This document shows positions 49,035-57,581 of a DNA stretch of 64,000 nt, in pieces. The translations under genes and the position numbers were made by a program. The notes under the pieces were generated by a model. It saw only the letters and a program-made list of their open reading frames with translations, had not been told where the DNA came from and did no database searches. This stretch comes from Ectothiorhodospiraceae bacterium (GTDB lineage: Bacteria; Pseudomonadota; Gammaproteobacteria; HK1). Every line of letters starts with the position of its first letter. Position 1 is the first letter of the stretch. Location of the stretch: the NCBI GenBank assembly GCA_024234875.1, contig JACKNM010000016.1:62001-126000 (forward strand), in the 5' to 3' direction.

Positions 49035-50799
49035 CGACTTCTTCGGGCTGGACAAGGCCCCGTTCAAGATCACGCCCGACACCCGGCTCTTCTATACCGG
49101 CGCCGGCCGCGGCGAGATCCTCGAGGCCCTCATCTACGCCATCACCAGCGGTGAGGGCATCATCAAGATCGTCGGCGAGGTCGGCACCGGCAAGACCATG
49201 CTGTGCCGGATGCTCGAGGCGCGGCTGCCGAAGAACGTCGAGATCCTCTATCTCGCCAACCCGAGCCTCTCGCCCGAGGACATCCTCCACGCCATCGCGC
49301 TGGAGATGGAGCTGCCGGTCGACCCCGGCGCCAACCGCCTGCACGTGCTCCACGCCATTCAGCAGCGCCTGCTCGAGAAGTACGCCAACGGCCAGCACGT
49401 GGTGGTGCTGGTGGAGGAGGCGCAGAGCATGCCGCTCGCGACGCTGGAGGAGGTGCGGCTGCTCAGCAACCTCGAGACCGAGCAGGACAAGCTGCTGCAG
49501 ATCGTGCTGTTCGGGCAGCCGGAGCTCGACGAGAAGCTCGCCGACAACAGCATCCGCCAGCTCAAGGAGCGCATCACCCACAGCTTCTACCTCCAGCCCT
49601 TCACCCCGGAGCAGACGCGCGAGTACGTCAACTACCGGATGCGGCAGGCCGGCTATCGCGGCCGGGACGCGTTCCAGGACGGGGCCTACTCGCGGATCGC
49701 GCGGGCGTCCGAGGGGCTGGTGCGGCGCATCAACATCATCGCCGACAAGTCGTTGCTGGCTGCCTTCGCCGAGGACACCCACGACGTCTCGCGGCGGCAC
49801 GTGCGGCTCGCGGTGGACGACAACCGCTTCAAGCAGTCGCGAGGCTGGGGCTGGCCCGAGATCGCCCTCGGTGGTGGGGTGGTTCTGATCACGCTGACCA
49901 TCGCCTGGGTGCTGGTCTTCGGCAGCGCCCGCCAGAGTGGGCCGGTCGCCGCGGTCTTGCGGCTGTTCGAGCCGGCGGCGGCCGATGCCGCGGCGCCACC
50001 GTCGGTGGCCGAGCCGCCAGCGGCCTCCGCGTCGCCGGCGGATGCGGCGCCACCGCCTCCGGCCGGCGACCAGGCTCCGGCACCCGCCTCGTCGGCGGCG
50101 CCGCCGGCGGCGACCGGATCCGCGACCGGTCAGCGCTCGTCGCTCCCACGGACGGCCACGGCGGTGGCAGACGTCGCCGCCGCGGCGCCGATCGACCCCG
50201 AGCCGCCCGCGGCCGTCGCGGCGCTGCAGTCAGGCGACGGCGGGTGGGGGGCGAGCACGTCCGTCGACGACGATGGCGCGCGCGTGAGCGCCGCGGTCGG
50301 GTCGCCCCCCGGGCCGACCCCCGTCGTCGCGGTCACCGACGATTCGTCGCCGGCACCGCGAGCCGCCCCGGGGACGGGTCCGGCGGCAGCCGGCGCCGTG
50401 AGCGAGCCCGATGCCACCAGGACCGTCGCCAGCGCCGACCTCGCCGCGAGCAGCGGCGAGAGCCTGCTCGCGGAGCGGCTGCGGGTCACTCGGCTCTGGC
50501 TGCGGGACGCGAACCGCAACGGGTACAGCATCCAGCTCCTGCTCACCGACATCGCGCGTCACCAGCGGCTCGAGTCGTTCCTCGGCGCGCGGGCCCGCCG
50601 GGGTGACCTCGACCAGATCTACGTCTACGAGACCGAGATCAGCGGCCGGCTCTGGTACGGGGTGCTCTATCGCACTTACCCGACCCTGACCGCCGCGCGT
50701 CAGGCGCTGGAGGCGCTGCCGCCAGAGCTGGGGCAACATCAGCCCTTCGTCCGCAACGTGCGTGACATCGACGTGCGCGACGCCGCGGCCGTCGGCTGA
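49027..50799 (+). CDS. mshM: MshM/ExeA-like AAA ATPase with C-terminal SPOR-like domain
   Basis: 590 residues. ExeA-type ATPase first (1-265): YNDFFGLDKAPFKITPDTRL, GEVGTGKTMLCRML (Walker A), VVVLVEEAQSMPLATLEEVR (Walker B). A transmembrane helix (about 278-300) is followed by a long Ala/Pro-rich linker and a periplasmic SPOR-like domain (about 505-580; GYSIQLLLTDIARHQ, IYVYETEISGRLWYGVLY). MshM/ExeA proteins help build or insert the secretin; a SPOR end would bind peptidoglycan. Start ATG 49027 (MYNDFFGL) is the family start; GTG 48976 is less likely. Confidence 0.88.
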   Translation: MYNDFFGLDKAPFKITPDTRLFYTGAGRGEILEALIYAITSGEGIIKIVGEVGTGKTMLCRMLEARLPKNVEILYLANPSLSPEDILHAIALEMELPVDPGANRLHVLHAIQQRLLEKYANGQHVVVLVEEAQSMPLATLEEVRLLSNLETEQDKLLQIVLFGQPELDEKLADNSIRQLKERITHSFYLQPFTPEQTREYVNYRMRQAGYRGRDAFQDGAYSRIARASEGLVRRINIIADKSLLAAFAEDTHDVSRRHVRLAVDDNRFKQSRGWGWPEIALGGGVVLITLTIAWVLVFGSARQSGPVAAVLRLFEPAAADAAAPPSVAEPPAASASPADAAPPPPAGDQAPAPASSAAPPAATGSATGQRSSLPRTATAVADVAAAAPIDPEPPAAVAALQSGDGGWGASTSVDDDGARVSAAVGSPPGPTPVVAVTDDSSPAPRAAPGTGPAAAGAVSEPDATRTVASADLAASSGESLLAERLRVTRLWLRDANRNGYSIQLLLTDIARHQRLESFLGARARRGDLDQIYVYETEISGRLWYGVLYRTYPTLTAARQALEALPPELGQHQPFVRNVRDIDVRDAAAVG

Positions 50800-50898
50800 G
50801 AACGTACGGTGTCTCGACGATGCGCCCGACCGGCCTCAACCAGCGGACGAGGTATGGAACGTAACCGCATGTCTCTGCTAGGGTGGGCGACCGGCCGG

Positions 50899-50921
50899 GT
50901 CCCGCCAGGAGGCGGCGGGAC
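50899..50921 (+). other. Hairpin in the MshM-MshL gap
   Basis: GTCCCGCC and GGCGGGAC form an eight-pair stem around aggaggc in the 151-base gap before mshL. A TAGGGT hexamer at about 50878 could be a weak -10 box for an internal promoter. Evidence for either role is slight. Confidence 0.3.
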
Positions 50922-50950
50922 GTCATGGATCTTCCGGGGGGAGTGAACGC

Positions 50951-52660
50951 GTGGGTTCGATGAGATTTCGCTTCGCGCCGCTGGCTCTGCGGGGGCTCGG
51001 GCCCTTGCTCCTGGCGGGGCTCGCGGCAGTGCTCGCGGGCTGCCAGATCCCGCCGCCCGAGGCGCGTGAGGTCTCCGCCGGTCACCTCGGGGCCACCGCC
51101 GAGGCGGTCCCCCCGGCACAGGACATTCCCGCCCCCGTCCAGGTCCGCCCCTACGTTCCGCTCCCCGAGCCGGCACCACCGAGCGAGACCTACACCGTGG
51201 TGGTCAACGAGGTGCCGGTCAAGGAGCTGCTGTTCGCACTCGCGCGCGACGCCGGCGTCAACATCGACGTCCACCCCGAGGTCGAGGGCACGGTGACCCT
51301 GAATGCGGTCGACCAGACGCTCACCCAGATCCTCGACCGCATCGGCCGCCAGGTGAATGTCTCCTACGAGAACCGCAACGGGACGATGATCATCGGCCCC
51401 GACCGCCCGTTCCTGCGCACCTACAAGGTCGACTACGTCAACATGGCGCGCGACAGCTCGAGCACCATCGAGACCTCGACCAAGGTCGCGACCACCGGCA
51501 CCACCGGCGGTGCCGGTGGTGGTGGAGGCGGCGGTGGCAACACCTCGGAGACCACGGTCAGCAACGTCTCGAACAACCGTATCTGGGACACCCTCGCCGA
51601 GTCGCTGCGTCAGATCGTGCGCCCCGAGCGCCTCGATCCGGATGCGGTGCCCGACCTCCAGAACGTGATCGTCAATCCCGAGAGCGGCGTGATCGTGGTC
51701 CGCGCCACCGCGCGCCAGCACGAGCTGGTGCAGCGCTATCTCGACCAGGTGATGGCGAACCTGCACCGCCAGGTGCTGATCGAGGCGACCATCGTCGAGG
51801 TGGAGCTCAGCGACAACTACCAGTCGGGCGTCGACTGGGCGCGATTGCAGGCGGGCATCGGCAACAGTGGGCTGGCGGTGAGCCAGGCGGTGCTCGGCAA
51901 TTTCGCCGGCCCGGTGGCGGGCGTCACCGGCCTGTTGCTCGACATCGGGGATCAGCGCGGCACCTCGCAGCAGGACGTGCAGCTCACGGTGCGCCTGCTC
52001 AAGCAGTTCGGCGAGACCCGGGTGCTTTCCAGCCCCAAGGTGATGGCGCTGAACAATCAGACCTCGATTCTCAAGGTGGTGGACAACGAGGTCTACTTCA
52101 CCATCGAGCTCGACGAGAAGGAGGACGACGAGACCAACACCACCCGCACCGAGATCAAGTCACAGGTCAACACGGTGCCGGTCGGTCTGGTCATGAACGT
52201 CACCCCGCAGGTCAACGACTCGGCCACCGTGACGCTGAACGTCCGGCCGACCATCACCCGCATCCGCGAGTTCGTGGACGACCCCGGGGTGGCGATCATC
52301 GCCGCCATCGTCGGTGTCGCGGCCCAGGGTGCCGTCAACCGGGTGCCGGTGGTGCAGGTGCGCGAGACCGAGACCGTGCTGCGGGTGAACGACCGGCAGG
52401 TCGCGGTCCTCGGGGGCCTGATGCAAGATCGCCGGACCCGGAGCAACGACGGCACGCCGGGTCTCTCGGACATCCAGGAGGTCGGCGGTCTGTTCGAGTT
52501 CCGCGAGCGTGACTCGGTCAAGACCGAGCTGGTGATCTTCCTGCGCGCGACGGTGGTGCGCTCGCCGAGCCTCGACGGCGACTTCAGCGGCTTCCGGCAG
52601 TACCTGCCGGAGAACCAGCGCTCGGCCGAGCCGATGCCGACGCCGTTCAAGTCGTTCTGA
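50951..52660 (+). CDS. mshL: MSHA-type pilus secretin MshL
   Basis: 569 residues from GTG 50951 (ATG 50960 is possible too). Lipoprotein signal with AVLAGC (Cys31). Short N-terminal STN domain (NEVPVKELLFALARDAGVNI, about 75-140), secretin N region with a Gly-rich loop (about 175-200), then the secretin barrel (VLSSPKVMALNNQTSILKVV, about 350-555; RVPVVQVRETETVLRVNDRQ). It forms the outer-membrane gate for the pilus. The 100-base gap to mshN carries no obvious signal. Confidence 0.93.
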   Translation: MGSMRFRFAPLALRGLGPLLLAGLAAVLAGCQIPPPEAREVSAGHLGATAEAVPPAQDIPAPVQVRPYVPLPEPAPPSETYTVVVNEVPVKELLFALARDAGVNIDVHPEVEGTVTLNAVDQTLTQILDRIGRQVNVSYENRNGTMIIGPDRPFLRTYKVDYVNMARDSSSTIETSTKVATTGTTGGAGGGGGGGGNTSETTVSNVSNNRIWDTLAESLRQIVRPERLDPDAVPDLQNVIVNPESGVIVVRATARQHELVQRYLDQVMANLHRQVLIEATIVEVELSDNYQSGVDWARLQAGIGNSGLAVSQAVLGNFAGPVAGVTGLLLDIGDQRGTSQQDVQLTVRLLKQFGETRVLSSPKVMALNNQTSILKVVDNEVYFTIELDEKEDDETNTTRTEIKSQVNTVPVGLVMNVTPQVNDSATVTLNVRPTITRIREFVDDPGVAIIAAIVGVAAQGAVNRVPVVQVRETETVLRVNDRQVAVLGGLMQDRRTRSNDGTPGLSDIQEVGGLFEFRERDSVKTELVIFLRATVVRSPSLDGDFSGFRQYLPENQRSAEPMPTPFKSF

Positions 52661-52761
52661 GAGGGTGTGGCCGGGAATGGGCGAAGGGAGCGCGGCGATG
52701 ATTCGGGCCGGGTCCGGCGTATGCGTTCGGCGCGTGCGGGAAGCGTAGAGGCGGAGCACAG

Positions 52762-54552
52762 ATGAGTCTCCTGATGGACGCGCTGCGGCGCGCGGAAGCG
52801 GCCCGCCAGGCCGAGGCGGCAAGGACCGGGATTGCCCCGCCGAGCCCCGAGGAGACGCAGGGCTTCACTCTCGACCCGCTGGAGCCGGGCGCGTCGTCGG
52901 CGGCCGCGCCGGCGGGGTCGGACGCGCTCGAGTCGGGCCGCTCTGGCTCCGGGTCCGGCTCGTTCGACCTCGAGGACGAGCTCGAGCTCGGGCGCGAGGA
53001 TCCGTTGCTCGGGCTCGACGACGACGGCAGCGGCGACCGCGGGCGCGCCGGAGCCGGTGCCGGCACCGGGGACCATTCCCTGACCGGGCTCGGGCCCCTG
53101 GCGATGGAGCCGGAGGTCGACGACCCGTCGGCGACCATGCCGTCGGCCCGTGCTGCCCAGGCCTCGGTCGACGACTATTTCGACGGCACGCGCTCGATGT
53201 CGTTGTCGATGGACTCGGTGCGCACCGCGCTCGACGATCGCACCGCCACCGGCGAGCGGGCATCGGCGACCGCATCGACCGACCAGCGCACGGTGCGGGC
53301 GGTGTTCCAGGCCAAGCGGGCGCGTCGCGAGCGGTCGCGGACGGCGTTGCTGGTCCTCGTCCCGATCCTGGTGCTCCTGCTGGTCGCCTTCGCCGGCTGG
53401 GTGCTCTGGGACGTCCCCGAGGTCCGTGATCTGCGCGCCTCACTGTTCGGCCAGCCGGCGGTGGTGGCCCGGCAGAGCCCGGCGCCCCGTCCGGCGCCGG
53501 TGGCTCCGGCGCGGACACCGACTCCGCCGCCCGCCGCGGCGACCGCCACGACCACCACGACCACCGCCGCCACGGGGCAGACCCCGCCCGTGACACCTCC
53601 CGCCGCCGGCACCGGCGCGCCGACCCCGCCGCCGGCCGCCGAGAGCGCGCCGCAGGCCGCGGGGATTGCGGGGGCCGCCGGGGCTGCCGGAGTCGCCGCC
53701 GCCGGCACCGCGGCGGCGACCGTCGCCACCGCCGCGTCGGAGGCGCCGTCGACGGCCCGTACCGCGTCGGCGGCGGCCCCCAGCCGCGGCGAGTTCAACG
53801 CCGTGCCGTCGGTCGACGAGGTGGCGCCGGGGGCACGCGGCCGGGGGCAGGGGCCGATGGTGCCGCCGGACATGCCCTTGCCGGAGGGGCTCTCGCAGGC
53901 GATCGAGTCCGCGGGCCTCGCATCGAGCGGTGGCGCGGGAGCCGGTATCAGCATCACCCGCCGGTCGCGGACCGCCCGCGCGCCGGCGCTCGCGCGCGAG
54001 GGCTACGAGGCGTTTCGTGCCGGTGACCTCGCCACCGCGCGCTCCGCCTACACCCGCTTGCTGCGCCGCGAGCCGCGCAATCGGGATGCGATGCTCGGGC
54101 TCGCGGCGGTGGCGGTGGGCGAGGGGCGACCGCAGGAGGCGGCCGAGATCTACGCGCGCCTGCTCGCGCTCGACTCCCGCGACCCGGTGGCCCAGGCGGC
54201 GCTCATCTCCATCACCGACAACCTCGACCCGCTCGCCGGCGAGAGTCGGGTGAAGGAGCTGCTGCGCAGCTATCCGGACGCCGCCTATCTGCACTTCTCC
54301 CTCGGCAACCTGATGGCGCGCCAGAGCCGGTGGGCGGAGGCGCAACAGGCCTACTTCGACGCCCATCGCCTGGAGAGCGAGAACGCCGACTACGCGTACA
54401 ACCTGGCGGTCAGTCTGGACCGTCTGTCCCAGCCGCGCGCGGCGCTGCAGTTCTACCGGCGTGCGCTCGACCTCGCCGCGACCGGCTACGTGAGCTTCGA
54501 GCGTGGCGCGGTGGAGCGCCGAATCCAGTCGATCACCACTGCCGCCAGATGA
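52762..54552 (+). CDS. mshN: MshN-like TPR protein
   Basis: 596 residues. The first residues MSLLMDALRRAEAARQAEAA are the typical N-terminal helix of GspB/MshN-type proteins. A transmembrane helix at about 195-215 (LLVLVPILVLLLVAFAGWVL), then a 200-residue Ala/Thr/Pro-rich linker, then TPR repeats (about 415-590: AREGYEAFRAGDLATARSAY; YLHFSLGNLMARQSRWAEAQ; YAYNLAVSLDRLSQPRAALQ). Likely a periplasmic scaffold that helps secretin assembly or stability. It overlaps mshE by four bases. Confidence 0.83.
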   Translation: MSLLMDALRRAEAARQAEAARTGIAPPSPEETQGFTLDPLEPGASSAAAPAGSDALESGRSGSGSGSFDLEDELELGREDPLLGLDDDGSGDRGRAGAGAGTGDHSLTGLGPLAMEPEVDDPSATMPSARAAQASVDDYFDGTRSMSLSMDSVRTALDDRTATGERASATASTDQRTVRAVFQAKRARRERSRTALLVLVPILVLLLVAFAGWVLWDVPEVRDLRASLFGQPAVVARQSPAPRPAPVAPARTPTPPPAAATATTTTTTAATGQTPPVTPPAAGTGAPTPPPAAESAPQAAGIAGAAGAAGVAAAGTAAATVATAASEAPSTARTASAAAPSRGEFNAVPSVDEVAPGARGRGQGPMVPPDMPLPEGLSQAIESAGLASSGGAGAGISITRRSRTARAPALAREGYEAFRAGDLATARSAYTRLLRREPRNRDAMLGLAAVAVGEGRPQEAAEIYARLLALDSRDPVAQAALISITDNLDPLAGESRVKELLRSYPDAAYLHFSLGNLMARQSRWAEAQQAYFDAHRLESENADYAYNLAVSLDRLSQPRAALQFYRRALDLAATGYVSFERGAVERRIQSITTAAR

Positions 54553-56282
54553 CCGTCGAATCTCCCACCGTCAATGTCGACCGGCCGATGCGCGCGCGGC
54601 GCATCGGTGAGCTGTTGGTCAGCAAGGGGGTGGTGAGCGAGGACCAGGTCCGCATCGCACTGACCGAGCAGCGACGGCGCAAGGAGCACCTCGGGCGGAT
54701 CCTGGTCCGTCTCGGTTTCGCCACCGAGGCGGTGATCCGCGACGTGCTCGGCGGCGCGCTGGGCTACGACAGCGTCGACCTCGCCCGCGTGGTGGTCGAC
54801 GGTGACGTGGTGAAGCTGATCCCGAAGGAGATCGCCCGGCGCTACCACATGCTCGCGCTGACCTTCCAGGCCGAGACCGGGACGCTGACGGTGGCGATGG
54901 CCGACCCGTTCAACGTCATCGCGCTCGACCAGGTTCGCGCGCTGCTCGGCGGCGAGGTCGAGATCCGGCCGCTGCTCGCCGGCGAGGCCGATCTCGACAA
55001 GGCGATCGACCAGTTCTACGGCTTCGAGCTCTCGGTCGACGGCATCCTGCAGGAGATCGAGACCGGCGAGATCGACTACCAGAGCCTGGAGGCGGAGAGC
55101 GACGAGTACAGCCAGCCGGTGGTGCGGCTGGTCAACGCGTTGCTCTCCGACGCGGTCAAGCGCGGTGCATCGGACATCCACTTCGAGCCCGAGCACGACT
55201 TCCTGCGCATCCGCTACCGCATCGACGGCGTGCTGCGCCAGATCCGAAGCCTCCACCGCAACTACTGGTCGGCGATCGCGGTTCGACTCAAGGTCATGGC
55301 GGGGCTGAACATCGCCGAGATGCGCGCGCCGCAGGACGGACGCATCTCGCTGTCGGTGTCCGGTCGGCCGGTCGACTTCCGTGTGTCGTCGCTACCGACC
55401 ACCCACGGCGAGAACATCGTGCTGCGTGTCCTCGACCGCCAGAAGGGCATCGTCCCGCTGGACGGCCTGGGGCTCGACTCGCGCCAGCTCAACACCCTGC
55501 GCCTGATGATGGCGCGCCCGGAGGGAATCATCCTCGTCACCGGACCGACCGGCAGCGGCAAGACGACGACGCTCTACTCGATGCTGAGCCATCTCAACAC
55601 CGAGCAGGTCAACATCATGACGTTGGAGGATCCGGTCGAGTATCCGATGGAGATGATCCGCCAGACGTCGGTGAACGAGGCGGTGCGGCTCACCTTCGCC
55701 AACGGCATTCGGAGCCTGATGCGCCAGGACCCCGACGTGATCCTCGTCGGTGAGATTCGCGACGAGGACACCGCGGTGATGGCCTTCCGCGCCGCGATGA
55801 CCGGGCACCAGGTGTTCTCGACCCTGCACACCAACTCCGCCGTCGGATCGATCCCGCGCCTGCTCGACACCGGTATCCCGCCCGACATCATGGCCGGCAA
55901 CATCATCGGCGTGATCGGGCAGCGCCTGGTGCGCAAGCTCTGCGTGCAGTGCAAGCAGATGTACGAGCCGTCGCGCATCGAGCGCCAGCTGATGAAGCTC
56001 GGCCCCGGCTCCGACGTGCCCCCGGTCTATCGCGCCGTCGGCTGCGGGAAGTGCGACCACACCGGCTACAGGGGGCGGCTCGCGATCATGGAGCTGCTGC
56101 GCTTCGACCCGGAGGTCGACGAGCTGGTGGCGCAGCGCGGAACCGTGCGCGAGCTGCTGAAGCTCGCTGCCTCGAAGGGCTTCACCACCATGGCGGACGA
56201 CGGGATTCGCCGCGTGCTCGAGGGCGTGACCAGCATGGACGAGGTCTCGCGCGTCCTCGACCTCACCTACGGCGTGGCATGA
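54549..56282 (+). CDS. mshE: Type IV pilus extension ATPase MshE
   Basis: 577 residues. The N-terminal domain has the 24-residue MshEN cyclic-di-GMP motif at 18-41 (RIGELLVSKGVVSEDQV, then L-x-x-Q) and a weaker second copy at 47-70 (HLGRILVRLG). The GspE ATPase domain follows: GPTGSGKTTTLYSMLS (Walker A), LEDPVEYPMEM, DVILVGEIRDEDTA and TLHTNSAVGSIPRL. Four cysteines, CVQCKQMY and CGKCDHTGYRG, form the zinc site. It powers pilus extension. It ends 97 bases before mshG; a palindromic repeat lies in that gap. Confidence 0.94.
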   Translation: MTVESPTVNVDRPMRARRIGELLVSKGVVSEDQVRIALTEQRRRKEHLGRILVRLGFATEAVIRDVLGGALGYDSVDLARVVVDGDVVKLIPKEIARRYHMLALTFQAETGTLTVAMADPFNVIALDQVRALLGGEVEIRPLLAGEADLDKAIDQFYGFELSVDGILQEIETGEIDYQSLEAESDEYSQPVVRLVNALLSDAVKRGASDIHFEPEHDFLRIRYRIDGVLRQIRSLHRNYWSAIAVRLKVMAGLNIAEMRAPQDGRISLSVSGRPVDFRVSSLPTTHGENIVLRVLDRQKGIVPLDGLGLDSRQLNTLRLMMARPEGIILVTGPTGSGKTTTLYSMLSHLNTEQVNIMTLEDPVEYPMEMIRQTSVNEAVRLTFANGIRSLMRQDPDVILVGEIRDEDTAVMAFRAAMTGHQVFSTLHTNSAVGSIPRLLDTGIPPDIMAGNIIGVIGQRLVRKLCVQCKQMYEPSRIERQLMKLGPGSDVPPVYRAVGCGKCDHTGYRGRLAIMELLRFDPEVDELVAQRGTVRELLKLAASKGFTTMADDGIRRVLEGVTSMDEVSRVLDLTYGVA

Positions 56283-56304
56283 GCACCCTGACTCGCGCCC
56301 TCTC

Positions 56305-56340
56305 GGGGACTGGCTCCGCCGCGAGGCGGTGCCTGTCCCC
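56305..56340. repeat. Dispersed palindromic repeat, copy 3
   Basis: GGGGACTGGCTCCGCC, the loop GCGA, GGCGGTGCCTGTCCCC: nearly the exact reverse complement of the copy at 39090-39124. It is inside the pilus operon between mshE and mshG, where it could lower read-through or stabilise the upstream message. Confidence 0.8.
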
Positions 56341-56379
56341 ATCCTCGTCGGCCCCCATCGCCCCTGCGCGGAGGCCGCC

Positions 56380-57579
56380 ATGCCGCTGATGCAGTACAAG
56401 GCGATGGACGAGCGCGGCCGGATGACCACCGGCAGCATGGAGGCGGCCAACGTCGCCGACCTCGAGATGCGCCTCACCCGCATGGGGCTGGATCTGGTCA
56501 ACCACGCCGAGGCGCGGCCGGGCGGCGCGGGGCGCGGCCGCGTCGGGCGGCGGGATCTCATCGGCTTCTGCCTCCAGCTCGAGCAGCTCATCGGCTCGGG
56601 CGTGCCGGTGATCGAGGCGCTCGGCGATCTCCGCGACTCGGCCGAGGACCGGCGCATGCGCGAGGTGATCGCGGGCATGGTGGAGTCCATCGAGGGCGGC
56701 AAGACGCTGTCCGCGGCGATGGAGGAGTATCCGCAGGTCTTCGACGCGGTGCTGGTCAACCTGGTGCGTGCGGGCGAGCTCTCCGGGCACGTCAGCACGG
56801 TGCTGCGCAGCGTGACCGAGAACCTGAAGTGGCAGGACGAGCAGGCGGCGCAGGTGCGCAAGCTGATGACCTACCCCGCCTTCGTCGCGGTCGCGGTCTT
56901 CGGCGTCCTCATCTTCCTGATGGTCTTCCTGGTACCGCAGCTCGTCGCCTTCATCCGCAACATGGGCCAGCAGCTCCCGTTGCACACCCGGATCCTGATC
57001 GAGACGTCCCAGTTCGTCACCCATTACTGGTTCGTCATCGTCCTCGTCCCGGTGGCGTTGGCGCTGGCGCTGGCCACGCTGATTCGCGTCAGCCCCTCGG
57101 TGAGCTACTTCGTCGACGACATGAAGCTTCGGGTGTGGATGATCGGCCCCATCCTCAAGAAGATGATCCTCGCGCGCTTCGCGACCTATTTCTCGTTGAT
57201 GTACTCCTCGGGCATCCCGGTGCTCGAATGCGTGCGCATCGCCGAGGGGCTGGTCGGCAACAAGGCGGTGGCGGAGGCGACGCGCCGTGCCGGGCGGCAG
57301 ATCGCCGATGGCGCGAGCATCAGCGCGGGGTTCGAGTTCTCGGGTCTGTTCCCGCCGCTGGTGGTGCGCATGCTCCGTGTCGGTGAGACCACCGGTGCGC
57401 TCGACAAGGCACTGCTGAACGTCAGCTATTTCTACGACCGCGACGTCCGCGAATCGATGGATCGTCTGCAGGCGATGATCGGGCCGGCGATGACGCTGTT
57501 GCTCGGCGGCATGCTGTTCTGGGTGATCTTCTCGGTCCTCGGTCCGATCTACGACCTCATCAGCAAGATCAAGTTCTAG
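56380..57579 (+). CDS. mshG: Type IV pilus inner-membrane platform MshG (GspF family)
   Basis: 399 residues with two GspF domains: RRDLIGFCLQLEQLIGSGVP (about 60-185) and ILKKMILARFATYFSLMYSS (about 265-390). Hydrophobic helices at about 165-190, 205-235 and 365-395 give three membrane spans. It holds the pilus machine in the inner membrane and contacts MshE. GGAGG-type site directly before ATG 56380. The next gene begins two bases after its stop. Confidence 0.93.
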   Translation: MPLMQYKAMDERGRMTTGSMEAANVADLEMRLTRMGLDLVNHAEARPGGAGRGRVGRRDLIGFCLQLEQLIGSGVPVIEALGDLRDSAEDRRMREVIAGMVESIEGGKTLSAAMEEYPQVFDAVLVNLVRAGELSGHVSTVLRSVTENLKWQDEQAAQVRKLMTYPAFVAVAVFGVLIFLMVFLVPQLVAFIRNMGQQLPLHTRILIETSQFVTHYWFVIVLVPVALALALATLIRVSPSVSYFVDDMKLRVWMIGPILKKMILARFATYFSLMYSSGIPVLECVRIAEGLVGNKAVAEATRRAGRQIADGASISAGFEFSGLFPPLVVRMLRVGETTGALDKALLNVSYFYDRDVRESMDRLQAMIGPAMTLLLGGMLFWVIFSVLGPIYDLISKIKF

Positions 57580-57581
57580 CC

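Noticed and set aside
50800..50950. Sigma-54 promoter upstream of mshL
   Set aside because: An NtrC-type activator is next door, but no TGGC-N8-TTGC element was found in this gap or before the activator gene.
53461..53800. Simple-sequence-like tract rich in GCC/ACC triplets
   Set aside because: It encodes the Ala/Thr/Pro linker of the MshN-like protein; no regular repeat unit that would mark a CRISPR or satellite.
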